Origin: Rehaibacterium terrae
Lineage (GTDB): Bacteria; Pseudomonadota; Gammaproteobacteria; Xanthomonadales; Xanthomonadaceae
Length of the DNA: 64,000 bases
Reading direction: 5' to 3'
Assembly (NCBI RefSeq): GCF_014202935.1
Contig: NZ_JACHHX010000014.1
Location: forward strand, 1-64,000
Below the pieces are notes generated by a model. It searched no databases and was not told the DNA's origin. It worked only from the letters and a program-made list of their open reading frames with translations. Shown piece by piece: positions 8,832-17,795 of the stretch (its first letter is position 1; every line of letters begins with the position of its first letter). The translations under genes were made by a program, and so were the position numbers.

Positions 8832-8968
8832 CCTCGCCTCGCGCATCGTCATCGCCCGGGGAGCGCATCCTGCCCATCGACACGGCGGCCAACAAGTGCC
8901 GCCCGGAACGGGCCGCATCCGGCCGTTCTCCACCCTGCGGCGACTCGCCCGCGAGGCGCCGCAACGAC

Positions 8969-8992
8969 GAAGCCCCGGCAGACCGGGGCTTC
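8969..8992 (-). terminator. intrinsic terminator downstream of gapA
   Basis: A perfect 10-bp stem (GAAGCCCCGG with CCGGGGCTTC) and a four-base loop, 30 bases beyond the gapA stop codon. The T-tract is weak on this strand (TCGTCGTTG), so efficiency is uncertain. Confidence 0.6.
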
Positions 8993-9021
8993 GGGGACTG
9001 TCGGACAGCTTGACTTGCCGG

Positions 9022-10053
9022 TCACTTGGCCGTCATCAGCGCCACGGTCATGTCGAGCATGCGGTTGGAGAAGCCCCACTCGTTGTCGTACCAGCTCAGC
9101 ACCTTGACCAGGGTGCCGCCCATGACGCGGGTCTGGGTGGCGTCGTAGACCGAGCTGCGCGGGTCGTGGTTGAAGTCCACCGACACCAGCGGCTTGGTGT
9201 TGATGCCGAGGATGCCCTTGAGCGCGCCCTCGGCGGCCTCGCGGATGGCGGCGTCGATCTCGTCCTTGCTGGTCGGACGGGCGGCGACGAAGCTCAAGTC
9301 GACCACCGAGACGTTGATGGTCGGCACGCGCATGGCGAAGCCGTCGAGCCGGCCGTTGAGCTCGGGCAGCACCAAGCCGACCGCGGCGGCGGCACCGGTC
9401 TTGGTCGGGATCTGGCTCATGGTGGCGCTGCGGGCGCGACGCAGGTCGGAGTGGTAGACGTCGGTCAGCACCTGGTCGTTGGTGTAGGCGTGGATGGTCG
9501 TCATCAGGCCGTGGACGATGCCGATCTTTTCGTGCAGCACCTTGGCCAGCGGCGCCAGGCAGTTGGTGGTGCAGGAGGCGTTGGAGATGACCGTGTGCGT
9601 GGCCTTGATCTGGTCGTGGTTGACGCCGTAGACGAAGGTGCCGTCGACGTCGGCGCCGCCCGGCGCGGAGATGATCACCTTCTTCGCGCCCGCGGCCAGG
9701 TGCGCGCCGGCCTTGGCCTTGCTCGTGAACAGGCCGGTGCACTCCAGCACCACGTCCACGCCCAGCTCGCCCCACGGCAGCTTGGCCGGATCGCGCTCGG
9801 CGCAGACCTTGATGCGGTCGCCCTGATTCTGACCAGGCATGTTCACGATCAGGTCGCCGCCGTCGACCGACACCGCACCCGGGAACTTGCCGTGGGCGGT
9901 GTCGTACTGGGTGAGGTGGGCGTTGGTCTCGGCGTCGCCCAGGTCGTTGATCGCGACCACCTGGATCTCGCCGGTGCGACCGGATTCGTACAGCGCGCGA
10001 AGGATGTTGCGGCCGATGCGGCCATAGCCGTTGATCGCGACCTTGATCGCCAT
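9022..10053 (-). CDS. gapA: glyceraldehyde-3-phosphate dehydrogenase
   Basis: Glycolytic/gluconeogenic enzyme of 343 residues that oxidises glyceraldehyde 3-phosphate to 1,3-bisphosphoglycerate in the cytoplasm. The N-terminal Rossmann motif is [10 protein letters not shown] (8-16). The active-site segment [15 protein letters not shown] carries catalytic C161, with H188 in TTIHAYT. The substrate-binding run [13 protein letters not shown] and the S-loop [12 protein letters not shown] are intact. The start at 10053 has AGGAG at proper distance; a much longer open frame upstream is a high-G+C artefact. The gene is divergent from the S1/P1 nuclease gene. Confidence 0.97.
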   Translation of the reverse strand: MAIKVAINGYGRIGRNILRALYESGRTGEIQVVAINDLGDAETNAHLTQYDTAHGKFPGAVSVDGGDLIVNMPGQNQGDRIKVCAERDPAKLPWGELGVDVVLECTGLFTSKAKAGAHLAAGAKKVIISAPGGADVDGTFVYGVNHDQIKATHTVISNASCTTNCLAPLAKVLHEKIGIVHGLMTTIHAYTNDQVLTDVYHSDLRRARSATMSQIPTKTGAAAAVGLVLPELNGRLDGFAMRVPTINVSVVDLSFVAARPTSKDEIDAAIREAAEGALKGILGINTKPLVSVDFNHDPRSSVYDATQTRVMGGTLVKVLSWYDNEWGFSNRMLDMTVALMTAK

Positions 10054-10152
10054 GTCTGACTCCTGGGGTTGGGGCGCCGGGGCGGCGCGAAGGGTGCGGT
10101 TGTCACCGGAATCCAATATTTTAGCCAGCTCCACGCCCCCCCGGAACCCGCC

Positions 10153-10959
10153 ATGCTGTTGCGCGCCGCCGTTTTCGCCCTCGCCTGCCTGCCTGCCGTC
10201 GCGCTGGGCTGGGGCGACGCCGGGCACCGGATCGTCGGCGAGCTGGCCGAGCGCCAGCTGACCCCGGGCGCCCGCGCCGCGGTCGCCGCCCTGCTGATCG
10301 ACGAGGCCGACCCGACCCTCGCCGGCGTGGCCAAGTGGGCCGACGACGTCCGCGGCAGCGAGGCCTACGGCTACAGCCGGCCCTGGCATTACGTGAACTT
10401 CGACAGCCTCGACTGCGAGTACCTCCCCGAGCGCCACTGCCCGAACGGCGACTGCATCGTCGCGGCCATCGCGCGCCAGGCCGCGGTGCTGGGCGACTAC
10501 GGCTACAGCCGCCAGCAGCGCGCCGAGGCGCTGAAGTTCGTGGTGCACTTCGTCGGCGACGTGCACCAGCCGATGCATGCCGGCCTGCGCGCCGACCGGG
10601 GCGGCAACAACACCCTGGTCGATTTCCGCCAGCGGCAGTGGAATCTGCATGCGATCTGGGATTTCGCCATCCTCAACAGCCATCAGCCGGACTGGCGGAT
10701 CCATGTCGAGGAGCTGGCGCCGCGCCCCTGGGGCGAGGACGGGCCGCCCACCGATTTCGCACCACTGGCCTGGGCACTGGAATCCTGCCGCGCGATCCGC
10801 GCCCGGGCGATCTACCCGCCCGAGGACCAGCGCCTGATCGGACGCGACTACCTCGAACGCCACCGCCCCTTCGCCGAGCTGCGCCTGCGCCAGGCTGGCG
10901 CGCGGCTGGCTGCCCTGCTCAACGCCACCTTGGATCCGGGCCGGCCCGACTTTGATTAG
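10153..10959 (+). CDS. S1/P1-type zinc-dependent nuclease, exported
   Basis: A 268-residue phospholipase-C/P1-nuclease fold protein that should cleave single-stranded nucleic acids in the periplasm or outside the cell. A signal peptide ends at ALG, leaving tryptophan 20 as the mature N-terminus, which coordinates zinc in this family ([14 protein letters not shown]). Other ligand segments are visible: [25 protein letters not shown] and GGNNTLVDF. The start at 10153 follows a weak ribosome-binding region; an in-frame ATG at 10069 would destroy the signal peptide. The stop codon lies inside the AT-rich site that precedes the persulfide dioxygenase gene. Confidence 0.9.
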   Translation: MLLRAAVFALACLPAVALGWGDAGHRIVGELAERQLTPGARAAVAALLIDEADPTLAGVAKWADDVRGSEAYGYSRPWHYVNFDSLDCEYLPERHCPNGDCIVAAIARQAAVLGDYGYSRQQRAEALKFVVHFVGDVHQPMHAGLRADRGGNNTLVDFRQRQWNLHAIWDFAILNSHQPDWRIHVEELAPRPWGEDGPPTDFAPLAWALESCRAIRARAIYPPEDQRLIGRDYLERHRPFAELRLRQAGARLAALLNATLDPGRPDFD

Positions 10960-10972
10960 ATTATGCTAATAT
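10955..10972 (+). promoter_or_regulatory. putative ArsR (BigR/SqrR-type) operator and -10 of the persulfide dioxygenase gene
   Basis: An inverted repeat ATTAG-N6-CTAAT (10955-10970) overlaps a possible -10 hexamer TAATAT (10967-10972). The 16-base core differs at only three positions from the site ATTAG-N6-CTTAT at 20530-20545 between sulfide:quinone reductase and rhodanese. AT-rich palindromes of this kind are bound by BigR-like ArsR repressors. Binding here is inference. Confidence 0.5.
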
Positions 10973-11010
10973 AAACGGCGGCGACCCACGGAACCTGCAC
11001 GGAGCCTGCC

Positions 11011-11874
11011 ATGACGCCGACCGTCCAACCCTTCTTCCACGCCGACAGCAGCACCTGGACCTACGTGGTCGCCGACCCGGCCAGCGGCGAGGCGGCCATC
11101 GTCGATCCGGTGCTCGACTTCGACCCCAAGGCCGCCCGCACGTCCACGACCTCGGCCGGGGCGGTGCTGGCCCATGTCCGCGGCCACGGTCTGCGCGTCG
11201 CCTGGATCCTCGAAACCCACGCCCACGCCGACCACCTGAGCGCCGGCCACTGGCTCAGGCAACACCTCCCCGACGCCAGGCTGGCCATCGGCGAGGGCAT
11301 CCGCCAGGTGCAGAAGACCTTCCGCCCGATCTTCAACCTCGGCGAGCACTTCCCGGTGGACGGCTCGCAGTTCGACCACCTGTTCGCCGACGATGAGCGC
11401 TTCATGGTCGGCGGCATCCAGGCGCGGGTGATCGCCGTCCCCGGCCACACCAGCGACTCGGTGGCCTACCTGATCGGCGATGCGCTGTTCGTCGGCGACA
11501 GCCTGTTCATGCCCGATGGCGGCACCGCGCGTTGCGATTTCCCCGGCGGCGACGCCGCCACGCTGTACCGCTCGATCCAGCGCCTGTACACGCTGTCCGA
11601 CGACACCCGCGTGTTCGTCTGCCACGACTACGCCCCGGGCGGGCGCGAAGTGCGCTGCCAGACCACGCTCGGCGAGCAGAAGCGCGGCAACATCCACATC
11701 CGCGAAGGCGTGAGCGAGGCCGAGTTCGTCGCCATGCGCACCGCGCGCGACGCCACCCTGGCGATGCCGACCCTGATCCTGCCGGCGGTGCAGGTGAACA
11801 TCCGCGCCGGCGCGCTGCCGCCGCCGGAGGACAACGGCGTGCGTTACCTCAAGCTGCCGATCGACCGGCTCTGA
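11011..11874 (+). CDS. metallo-beta-lactamase-fold persulfide dioxygenase (ETHE1/Blh-like)
   Basis: A 287-residue non-heme iron hydrolase-fold enzyme, probably oxidising glutathione persulfide to sulfite. The metal-binding motif ETHAHADHLSAGH (H70, H72, D74, H75) is followed by VPGHTSDSVAYLIGD and GDSLFMPDGGTARCDFPGG, an arrangement typical of ETHE1 and BigR-controlled Blh proteins. The C-terminal CHDYAPGGREVRCQTTLGEQ and KRGNIHI segments fit that subfamily. An AT-rich site resembling the sulfide-operon operator lies just upstream. Its stop is 12 bases from the convergent DUF442 gene; the two domains are fused in Blh proteins of other bacteria. Confidence 0.85.
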   Translation: MTPTVQPFFHADSSTWTYVVADPASGEAAIVDPVLDFDPKAARTSTTSAGAVLAHVRGHGLRVAWILETHAHADHLSAGHWLRQHLPDARLAIGEGIRQVQKTFRPIFNLGEHFPVDGSQFDHLFADDERFMVGGIQARVIAVPGHTSDSVAYLIGDALFVGDSLFMPDGGTARCDFPGGDAATLYRSIQRLYTLSDDTRVFVCHDYAPGGREVRCQTTLGEQKRGNIHIREGVSEAEFVAMRTARDATLAMPTLILPAVQVNIRAGALPPPEDNGVRYLKLPIDRL

Positions 11875-11886
11875 GCCGGTCGCGCC

Positions 11887-12492
11887 TCAGGGACAGCCGG
11901 TCTCGGGGCAGTCCGGCACCCCGAGCAGCTCGCGCACCCGCGGTTCGGTGCTGCGCATGCCGGCCTGACGACCGGCCGCGATCGCTTCCTCGACCGGCTG
12001 TCCGTCGCGCGCCAGCGCCAGCGCCAGCAGGGCGCCGGCACGATTGCCGCTGGCGCAGTACAGCAGGGTCTGCTGCTCGTTTCCGCGCAGGGCTTCGCGC
12101 AGCCGGTCCGCCTTGTCCAGATCAAGCCCTTCGGCGCCCTGCACCGGGATCTGCTGGTGCTCCAGCCCGGCTGCCGCCGCCTCGGTGGCCGGATCGCGTC
12201 CGCCCAGCTCGGCCTCGGTGCGCAGGCTGATCACCCGCCGCACCCCGAGGGCCGCCAACGCCGGCCAGTCTTCGGCCGCCGGCTGCGCGCCCACCCACAC
12301 CCCGTCCGGAGTGCGCATCAACACGACACCGGAAGGCAGGGTGAGGAGCGCGCCTTCGCCCTGCCCCGGCGCAGTCACGGGCTGTCCCGGCGGCAACGCC
12401 ACCGACGGCGGCACCGGTGCGCCGGCACAGCCGGCGAGCGCGATGCCGAGAACGGGAAGGATCAGCCAGGGTGGACGACGGTGGCGGGACAT
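11887..12492 (-). CDS. DUF442 / beta-lactamase-hydrolase-like phosphatase lipoprotein
   Basis: A 201-residue lipoprotein: lipobox ALAGC with lipidated C22, then a proline-rich linker, then a DUF442 (dual-specificity phosphatase-like) domain. The P-loop is YCASGNRAGALLAL, with nucleophile C146 and R151 in the CX5R pattern. In other genomes DUF442 is found fused to the metallo-beta-lactamase domain of Blh and may act as a sulfurtransferase-like partner; here it is separate and predicted to sit outside the cytoplasm. The start at 12492 has AGGAGG. It may be the last gene of the minus-strand sulfide transcript, 64 bases after the AhpD-like gene. Confidence 0.8.
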   Translation of the reverse strand: MSRHRRPPWLILPVLGIALAGCAGAPVPPSVALPPGQPVTAPGQGEGALLTLPSGVVLMRTPDGVWVGAQPAAEDWPALAALGVRRVISLRTEAELGGRDPATEAAAAGLEHQQIPVQGAEGLDLDKADRLREALRGNEQQTLLYCASGNRAGALLALALARDGQPVEEAIAAGRQAGMRSTEPRVRELLGVPDCPETGCP

Positions 12493-12556
12493 GCGGCTTC
12501 CTCCTGTGGTTGTACGGGATACGGCGGGGCTGCCTGCAACTGTATCGACTGCCGGC

Positions 12557-12925
12557 TCAGGCCACGGTTCCGGCGGCCTCTGCCGGCTGGGCGAGCTCGT
12601 CGAAGGCGCGCAGCGCCTCGGCGGCATACACCATCGACGGTCCGGCGCCCATGTAGATCGCCATCGCGCAGGTATCTAGCACTTCCTGCCGCGTGGCGCC
12701 GGCGCGCAACGCGGCCTTGACGTGAAAGCCGATGCAGCCGTCGCAGCGACCGGCGATGGCGATGCCGATCGCGATCAGCTCCTTGGTCTTGACGTCGAGC
12801 GCGGCCGGGGCGAGTGCCTCACGGGCGAGCTGGCTGAAGGCGCGCATCGGGCCGGGCGCACCGGCGCGCAGGCTGGCGATGGCGGTGTCGAGATCGTCGA
12901 TCAGCGACGGAAATGACTCGGGCAT
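12557..12925 (-). CDS. carboxymuconolactone decarboxylase/AhpD-like protein
   Basis: A 122-residue all-helical CMD-family protein with the AhpD-type redox motif: C61 and C64 in GRCDGCIGFHVK and histidine 68. Family members act as alkylhydroperoxidases or thiol-dependent reductases. It follows thioredoxin 2 by 36 bases, a gap made mostly of G-rich heptad-like repeats. Within the sulfide island a role in thiol or persulfide homeostasis is likely but unproven. Confidence 0.85.
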   Translation of the reverse strand: MPESFPSLIDDLDTAIASLRAGAPGPMRAFSQLAREALAPAALDVKTKELIAIGIAIAGRCDGCIGFHVKAALRAGATRQEVLDTCAMAIYMGAGPSMVYAAEALRAFDELAQPAEAAGTVA

Positions 12926-12961
12926 GGGCTCCTCGGGGAATGGGGGGATGGGGGAATGGTT

Positions 12962-13414
12962 TCACCGCGCCAGCGCGGCGCGCGTCCAGCGCACGATGTC
13001 GGGCGTGGCCATGCCACCGGCCTGGCGGGCGCGCTCTTGTCCGCGCACGAACAACACCAGGGTCGGAATGCTGCGGATGGCGAACCGGTCGGCCAGCACC
13101 GGTTGGCTCTGGGTATCGACCTTGGCCAGCCGCACGAACGGCTCCAGCTCGGCGGCGGCGCGCTCGAAATGCGGCGCCATCACCTTGCACGGGCCGCACC
13201 ACGGCGCCCAGAAATCGACCAGCAGCGGCAGCCCGGCACGGGCATGACGCTCGAAGTCGTCCACCGTCAGCGCGACCGGATGGCCGGAGAACAGCGGCCG
13301 GTGGCAACGGCCGCAGTTGGGCGCATCGCCCAGCCGTGCCTGCGGCACCCGGTTGGTGGTGCCGCAGTGCGGGCAGGGCAGCTCCAGGGTGGCATCGTGC
13401 GGATGCGTATTCAT
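12962..13414 (-). CDS. trxC: thioredoxin 2 (zinc-ribbon thioredoxin)
   Basis: A cytoplasmic dithiol reductase of 150 residues. The N-terminal zinc ribbon of TrxC is visible (C14 and C17 in CPHCG, C34 and C37 in CGRC), followed by the thioredoxin domain with WCGPC (C73 and C76) and the cis-proline loop RSIPTLVLF. The start overlaps the OsmC stop by four bases (ATGA), so it is coupled to OsmC. In the sulfide island it could reduce protein persulfides. Confidence 0.93.
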   Translation of the reverse strand: MNTHPHDATLELPCPHCGTTNRVPQARLGDAPNCGRCHRPLFSGHPVALTVDDFERHARAGLPLLVDFWAPWCGPCKVMAPHFERAAAELEPFVRLAKVDTQSQPVLADRFAIRSIPTLVLFVRGQERARQAGGMATPDIVRWTRAALAR

Positions 13415-13890
13415 GCACCGGCCTCGAAATGCTTGTCGCCGAGCAGCACCCGGCCATGGGCGTCCTTGACGGTGACTTCGACCTCGACGCCGTCGCGCAC
13501 GCTCTGGGTGACGATGCAGAAGTCCTCGAACTGGCCGAGGATGCGCTCGAGCTGCTGGTACTGCTCGCCGCCCTCGGGCAGGTGCAGCTCCACCCAGGCC
13601 TTGGGAATGCGCCAGCGCCCGGCGGCGTTGCGCGCGATGGTCGCGGTCACGTCCGCGCGCAAGCGGCCGGGTTCGTTCCTGAATTTGCGCAGGGCGAACA
13701 ACAGGCTGGCGCTCAGGCAGTTGCCAAGCGCGGCCAGCAGCAAGCGCGAGGGGTCCGGACCGGTACCGCCGCCGAGCGGCGGGCCCTCGTCGGTGTGCAG
13801 TGCCGCGATGGCGGTGTCGGGGAACTCGATGCGGAAGGCGTAGCCGGCCTCCTGCTCGATGCGGATGCGAACGTCTCGGGTTTCGCTCAT
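13411..13890 (-). CDS. OsmC/Ohr-family protein
   Basis: A 159-residue OsmC-fold protein with the two reactive cysteines of the family, C58 in ALGNCLSASL and C125 in EDFCIVTQSV. OsmC/Ohr proteins reduce organic hydroperoxides, and some act on persulfides. Fifty-four bases separate it from the upstream DUF3365 gene, and its stop overlaps the trxC start. Co-translation with thioredoxin 2 suggests that thioredoxin regenerates it, which is inference. Confidence 0.88.
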   Translation of the reverse strand: MSETRDVRIRIEQEAGYAFRIEFPDTAIAALHTDEGPPLGGGTGPDPSRLLLAALGNCLSASLLFALRKFRNEPGRLRADVTATIARNAAGRWRIPKAWVELHLPEGGEQYQQLERILGQFEDFCIVTQSVRDGVEVEVTVKDAHGRVLLGDKHFEAGA

Positions 13891-13944
13891 GGTCTGTCCT
13901 CGTGATGCGTTCGTCTGCCGTGCGTGGCTTGCTGTAGCACGCCG

Positions 13945-14559
13945 TCAATGGATACCGGCGGGCACCTCGACCCAGAACGCGCCGCGCAGCTCGCCCTCGC
14001 GGTAGCCGGTGGCGGCATCGTCCGGGTAGTTGGCCGCGATCGCCTTGGCGATGCCCGGGTCGATCTCGCGACCGTGGCACAGCGTGCACGGCGCCTCGAC
14101 GCGGATGCCGCGCATGAAGCGCAAGGCCACGCCGTCGGGTAAGCCGTCGCGCAACACGGCGCGCTGCGCCTCGGGCGCCTCGCCAGCGGCGACGTTGGCC
14201 GCGAAATCGCGCAGCACCGCCGCCTGCCACTCGGTGGCGGCGTTGGCCGGATTGCGCACGCGCTCGGAAGTGCGGCCAAGCCGCACGCCATGCGCCTGCA
14301 TCACTTCGCTGGCGATCACCGGCGCCTGTACGGTGCAGAAGTCGATCGCACCGAGTGGGCCTTCGGCCTGCATGCGCCCCTGCAATGCAGCGCGCAGGCG
14401 CATGCCCAATTCGCCGATGGCCGCCTCGGCGCGCGCCAGCGACGCCTCGTCGGCATCGGGTGGTCCGACCTGCGGCTCGGCGGGCGTGGGATCGGTGGCC
14501 GGCTGGCAGGCCATCAGCACGGTCGCGGCCAGAATGATCGGTAGCAGATGACGGTTCAT
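13945..14559 (-). CDS. DUF3365 c-type heme lipoprotein (Tll0287-like)
   Basis: A 204-residue protein with a lipobox (VLMAC, lipidated C18) and a DUF3365 domain. One c-type heme motif is present near the C-terminus: C158, C161 and H162 in APCTLCHGRE. C75 in AIDFCTVQAP is an extra cysteine. Family members such as Tll0287 are small heme proteins thought to sense redox state or gas. The start has AGGAGG and overlaps the RND pump stop by four bases, so the two are translated together. A periplasmic heme lipoprotein coupled to an RND pump is an unusual arrangement. Confidence 0.82.
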   Translation of the reverse strand: MNRHLLPIILAATVLMACQPATDPTPAEPQVGPPDADEASLARAEAAIGELGMRLRAALQGRMQAEGPLGAIDFCTVQAPVIASEVMQAHGVRLGRTSERVRNPANAATEWQAAVLRDFAANVAAGEAPEAQRAVLRDGLPDGVALRFMRGIRVEAPCTLCHGREIDPGIAKAIAANYPDDAATGYREGELRGAFWVEVPAGIH

Positions 14560-17500
14560 GCGGCCTCCTTGGCCGGCACGTGCCCGCGGCACAGCCAGCC
14601 GTAGTAGAGCAGCGGAATGACGACCAGGGTCAGCACGGTCGAGACCAGGATGCCGAAGATCAGCGAGATGGCCAGGCCGTTGAAGATCGGATCGTCGAGG
14701 ATGAAGAACGCACCGGCCATCGCCGCCAACGCGGTCAGCACGATCGGTTGCGCGCGCACCGCGCAGGCGTCGATCACCGCCGACTCCAGTGACTGGCCCT
14801 GCACCAGCGCGTGGTTGATGAAGTCCACCAGCAAAATCGAGTTGCGCACGATGATGCCGGCCAGCGCGATCATGCCGATCATCGAGGTGGCGGTGAACTG
14901 CGCACCCAGCAGGGCATGACCCGGCATCACGCCGATCACGGTCAGCGGGATCGGCGCCATGATGATCAGCGGCACCACGTAGCTGCGGAACTGGCCGACC
15001 ACCAGCAGGTAGATCAGCACGATGCCGGCGGCATAGGCCAGGCCCATGTCGCGGAAGGTCTCGAGGGTGATCTGCCATTCGCCGTCCCACTTGATCGCGA
15101 AACGGTCGGTGTCGGCCGGCTGCGCGAAGAAGTGCTGCGTCAGCGAATGGCCGGCGACCGTCTCGCGGCGGAGCTGGCCGACCAGATCGAACATGCCGTA
15201 CAGCGGGCTGTCGAGCGCGCCGGCCTCGTCGGCGGTGACGTACACCACCGGCAGCAGATCCTTGTGGTGGATCGCACCCTCCCAGGCATCGCGACGGACC
15301 TGCACGAGCTCCGACAACGGCACCAGCCGGCCGTCGTTCGCGCGCACCCGCAAGGCCAGCAACTGGTCGAGACTGGCCTGATCGCCGGCCGGCAGCCGCA
15401 GGCGCACCGGCACCGCGTACTTGGAGGCGCCGTCGCGCAGGAAGGTGGCATCGTGACCGGACAGCGCCATCTGCAGCGTCTGCGCCACTGCCGCCTGGCT
15501 CACGCCGAGGCGTGCCGCACGGGCACGATCGACCACCACCAGCTCGCGCTCGGCTTCGGCCTCGACACTGCTGTCGACGTCGACGATCCCCTCGGTGGCG
15601 CGGAAACGTTGCTCCAGCGCGCGGCCGATCTCGCGGGCCACCGCGTAATCGGGGCCGTAGATCTCGGCCACCAGCGGCGCCATCACCGGCGGGCCGGGCG
15701 GCACCTCCACCACTTTCACCGAGGCGCCATGGCGATCGCCGATGGCCGCCAGGGCCGGACGCACGGCGCGGGCGATGTCATGGCTCTTGCGCTTGCGCTC
15801 GCGGCGATCGACCAGGTTGACCTGCAGGTCGCCCATGGTCGCGCCGCTGCGCAGGTAGTACTGGCGCACCAGGCCGTTGAAATTGACCGGCGCGGACGTG
15901 CCCGCATAGCCCTGGTAGTGCAGCACCTCGGGCACCTCGTCGAGCGCGGCGGCCAGCTCCAGCAGCAGGCGGTTGGTGTCCTCCAGCGTGCGCCCCTCGG
16001 GCAGGTCCACTACCACCTGCAGCTCGGACTTGTTGTCGAACGGCAGCATCTTCAGCACCACCCACTGCACCACGGCCAGGCCGGCCGCCAGACCGACCAG
16101 CACGACCATTGCGCCGTACATGCCCAGGCGGCGCCTGCCGGCGTCGCGGCCGCGGCCGAGGAAAGGCGTCATCACCCGCTCGAACAGACGGTGCAGCCAC
16201 GAGGCGCGCACGGCCTCGCTTTCCGGCGAATGCGCACCGTGCGCCTGCAGATGGCGCGAGAGCAGCTTGAGCGACAGCCACGGCGTCACGATCAGCGCCA
16301 CCAGCAGCGACAGCAGCATGCCGGCCGAGGCGTTGATCGGGATCGGCCGCATGTACGGTCCCATCAGGCCGCTGACGAAGGCCATCGGCAGCAGCGCGGC
16401 GATCACGGTGAAAGTGGCGAGGATGGTCGGGCCACCGACCTCGTCCACCGCCGGCGGAATCGCCTCGCGCAGGGTCTTGCCGCCCAGCCGCATGTGGCGG
16501 TGGATGTTCTCGACCACCACGATCGCGTCGTCGACCAGGATGCCGATCGAGAAGATCAGCGCGAACAGCGACACGCGGTTGATGGTGAAGCCCATCGCCC
16601 AGGAGGCGAACAGCGTCAGCGCCAGGGTGATGATCACCGCCGTGCCGACCACCACCGCCTCGCGCCAGCCCAGCGCGACCAGCACCAGCAGTACCACCGA
16701 CATGGTCGCGAACACCAGCTTCTGGATCAGCTTCATCGCCTTGTCGGTGGCGGTGTAGCCGTAGTCGCGGGTGAGCGTGACCTCCACGCCCTCGGGAATC
16801 AGGCTGCCCTTGAGGCGCTCGACACGCTCGGCGATCGCCGAGGTGATGTCGGCGGCGTTGCTGCCGGGCTTCTTGGCGACCGCGATGGTCACCGCCGGGG
16901 CGATGCCGTCGGCGGGTCGCGCGTCGCGCCCGGCCGGCGCGCCATGCCAGGCATAACGCAAGGGAATGTCGGCGCCGCGTTCGATCCGCGCCACGTCCGA
17001 CAGGTACACCGGCCGGCCCTCGTGCAGGCCGATGGTCAGCTCGGCGATCTCCTGCGCGTCGGCCAGGAAGGTGCCGACCGTCATCGGCCGCACGCCCTCG
17101 GCGCTGACGCGCTCACCAGCCTGCACGACCAGGTTGGCCGCCTGCAACGCGCCGGCGATGTCCTCGGCGGCCAGCCCGTAGGCGGCCAGCCGGGTGGCAT
17201 CGAGCTGCACCACTACGGCGCGGTCGGGCGCGCCGATGGTGTACACGTCGCGGGTGCCAGGCACGCGCTTGAGTTCGGTTTCCAGGGTATGGGCGACTTC
17301 GGCCAACTCGGTGGCGCCACGCTGCGGGTCGTCGGTCCACAGCGTCAGGCTCATCACCGGCACGTCGTCGATACCCATCGGCCGCACCAGCGGCTGGCCG
17401 ACCCCCAGGCCCGGCGGCACCCAGTCGGCATTGGAATAGACCTGGTTATAGAGCCGCACGATGGCGGTCTGGCGCGGCACGCCGACCTCGTACTCGACCG

Positions 17501-17795
17501 TGATCACCGCCATGCCGGGGCGGCTGGTCGAGTACACATGCTTGACCTGCTCGATCTCCGAGAGCACCTGCTCCAGCGGGTAGGTGACCAGGTTCTCGAC
17601 GTCCTCGGCCGGCGCGCCCGGGAAGGGCACGAACACGTTGGCCATGGTCACGTCGATCTGCGGCTCTTCCTCGCGCGGGGTGATCATCACCGCGACCAGA
17701 CCCAGCAGCAGGCCGGCGATGGCCAGGATCGGCGTGAGCGGATTGGCCTGGAAGGCGGCGGCGAGGCGCCCGGAGATACCCATGCGCTCAGCCAT
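14556..17795 (-). CDS. RND-family efflux pump, inner-membrane permease
   Basis: A 1079-residue AcrB/AcrD/AcrF-superfamily proton antiporter with the usual duplication: helix 1, a large periplasmic loop, helices 2-6, then the same again. Helix 4 has the proton-relay pair D422/D423 in GILVDDAIVVVENIHRH, as in drug or hydrophobe pumps rather than metal pumps. The ATG at 17795 has GGAG seven bases upstream; a GTG at 17801 is too close to it. It overlaps the adaptor stop by eight bases and the DUF3365 start by four. No outer-membrane channel gene is adjacent. The substrate is unknown; its place inside a sulfide operon is notable. Confidence 0.92.
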   Translation of the reverse strand: MAERMGISGRLAAAFQANPLTPILAIAGLLLGLVAVMITPREEEPQIDVTMANVFVPFPGAPAEDVENLVTYPLEQVLSEIEQVKHVYSTSRPGMAVITVEYEVGVPRQTAIVRLYNQVYSNADWVPPGLGVGQPLVRPMGIDDVPVMSLTLWTDDPQRGATELAEVAHTLETELKRVPGTRDVYTIGAPDRAVVVQLDATRLAAYGLAAEDIAGALQAANLVVQAGERVSAEGVRPMTVGTFLADAQEIAELTIGLHEGRPVYLSDVARIERGADIPLRYAWHGAPAGRDARPADGIAPAVTIAVAKKPGSNAADITSAIAERVERLKGSLIPEGVEVTLTRDYGYTATDKAMKLIQKLVFATMSVVLLVLVALGWREAVVVGTAVIITLALTLFASWAMGFTINRVSLFALIFSIGILVDDAIVVVENIHRHMRLGGKTLREAIPPAVDEVGGPTILATFTVIAALLPMAFVSGLMGPYMRPIPINASAGMLLSLLVALIVTPWLSLKLLSRHLQAHGAHSPESEAVRASWLHRLFERVMTPFLGRGRDAGRRRLGMYGAMVVLVGLAAGLAVVQWVVLKMLPFDNKSELQVVVDLPEGRTLEDTNRLLLELAAALDEVPEVLHYQGYAGTSAPVNFNGLVRQYYLRSGATMGDLQVNLVDRRERKRKSHDIARAVRPALAAIGDRHGASVKVVEVPPGPPVMAPLVAEIYGPDYAVAREIGRALEQRFRATEGIVDVDSSVEAEAERELVVVDRARAARLGVSQAAVAQTLQMALSGHDATFLRDGASKYAVPVRLRLPAGDQASLDQLLALRVRANDGRLVPLSELVQVRRDAWEGAIHHKDLLPVVYVTADEAGALDSPLYGMFDLVGQLRRETVAGHSLTQHFFAQPADTDRFAIKWDGEWQITLETFRDMGLAYAAGIVLIYLLVVGQFRSYVVPLIIMAPIPLTVIGVMPGHALLGAQFTATSMIGMIALAGIIVRNSILLVDFINHALVQGQSLESAVIDACAVRAQPIVLTALAAMAGAFFILDDPIFNGLAISLIFGILVSTVLTLVVIPLLYYGWLCRGHVPAKEAA

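Noticed and set aside
10100-10122. Plus-strand promoter for the nuclease (TTGTCA ... TATTTT)
   Set aside because: Spacer of only 11 bases, unsuitable for sigma-70.
9022-10863. Extended 613-codon frame ending as GAPDH
   Set aside because: The first 270 codons overlap the divergent nuclease gene and have no homology; the start at 10053 has AGGAG and the canonical N-terminus.
13945-15090. A 381-codon protein spanning the end of the RND gene and DUF3365
   Set aside because: The upstream part lies antiphase within the pump gene; the lipoprotein start at 14559 has AGGAGG and a lipobox.
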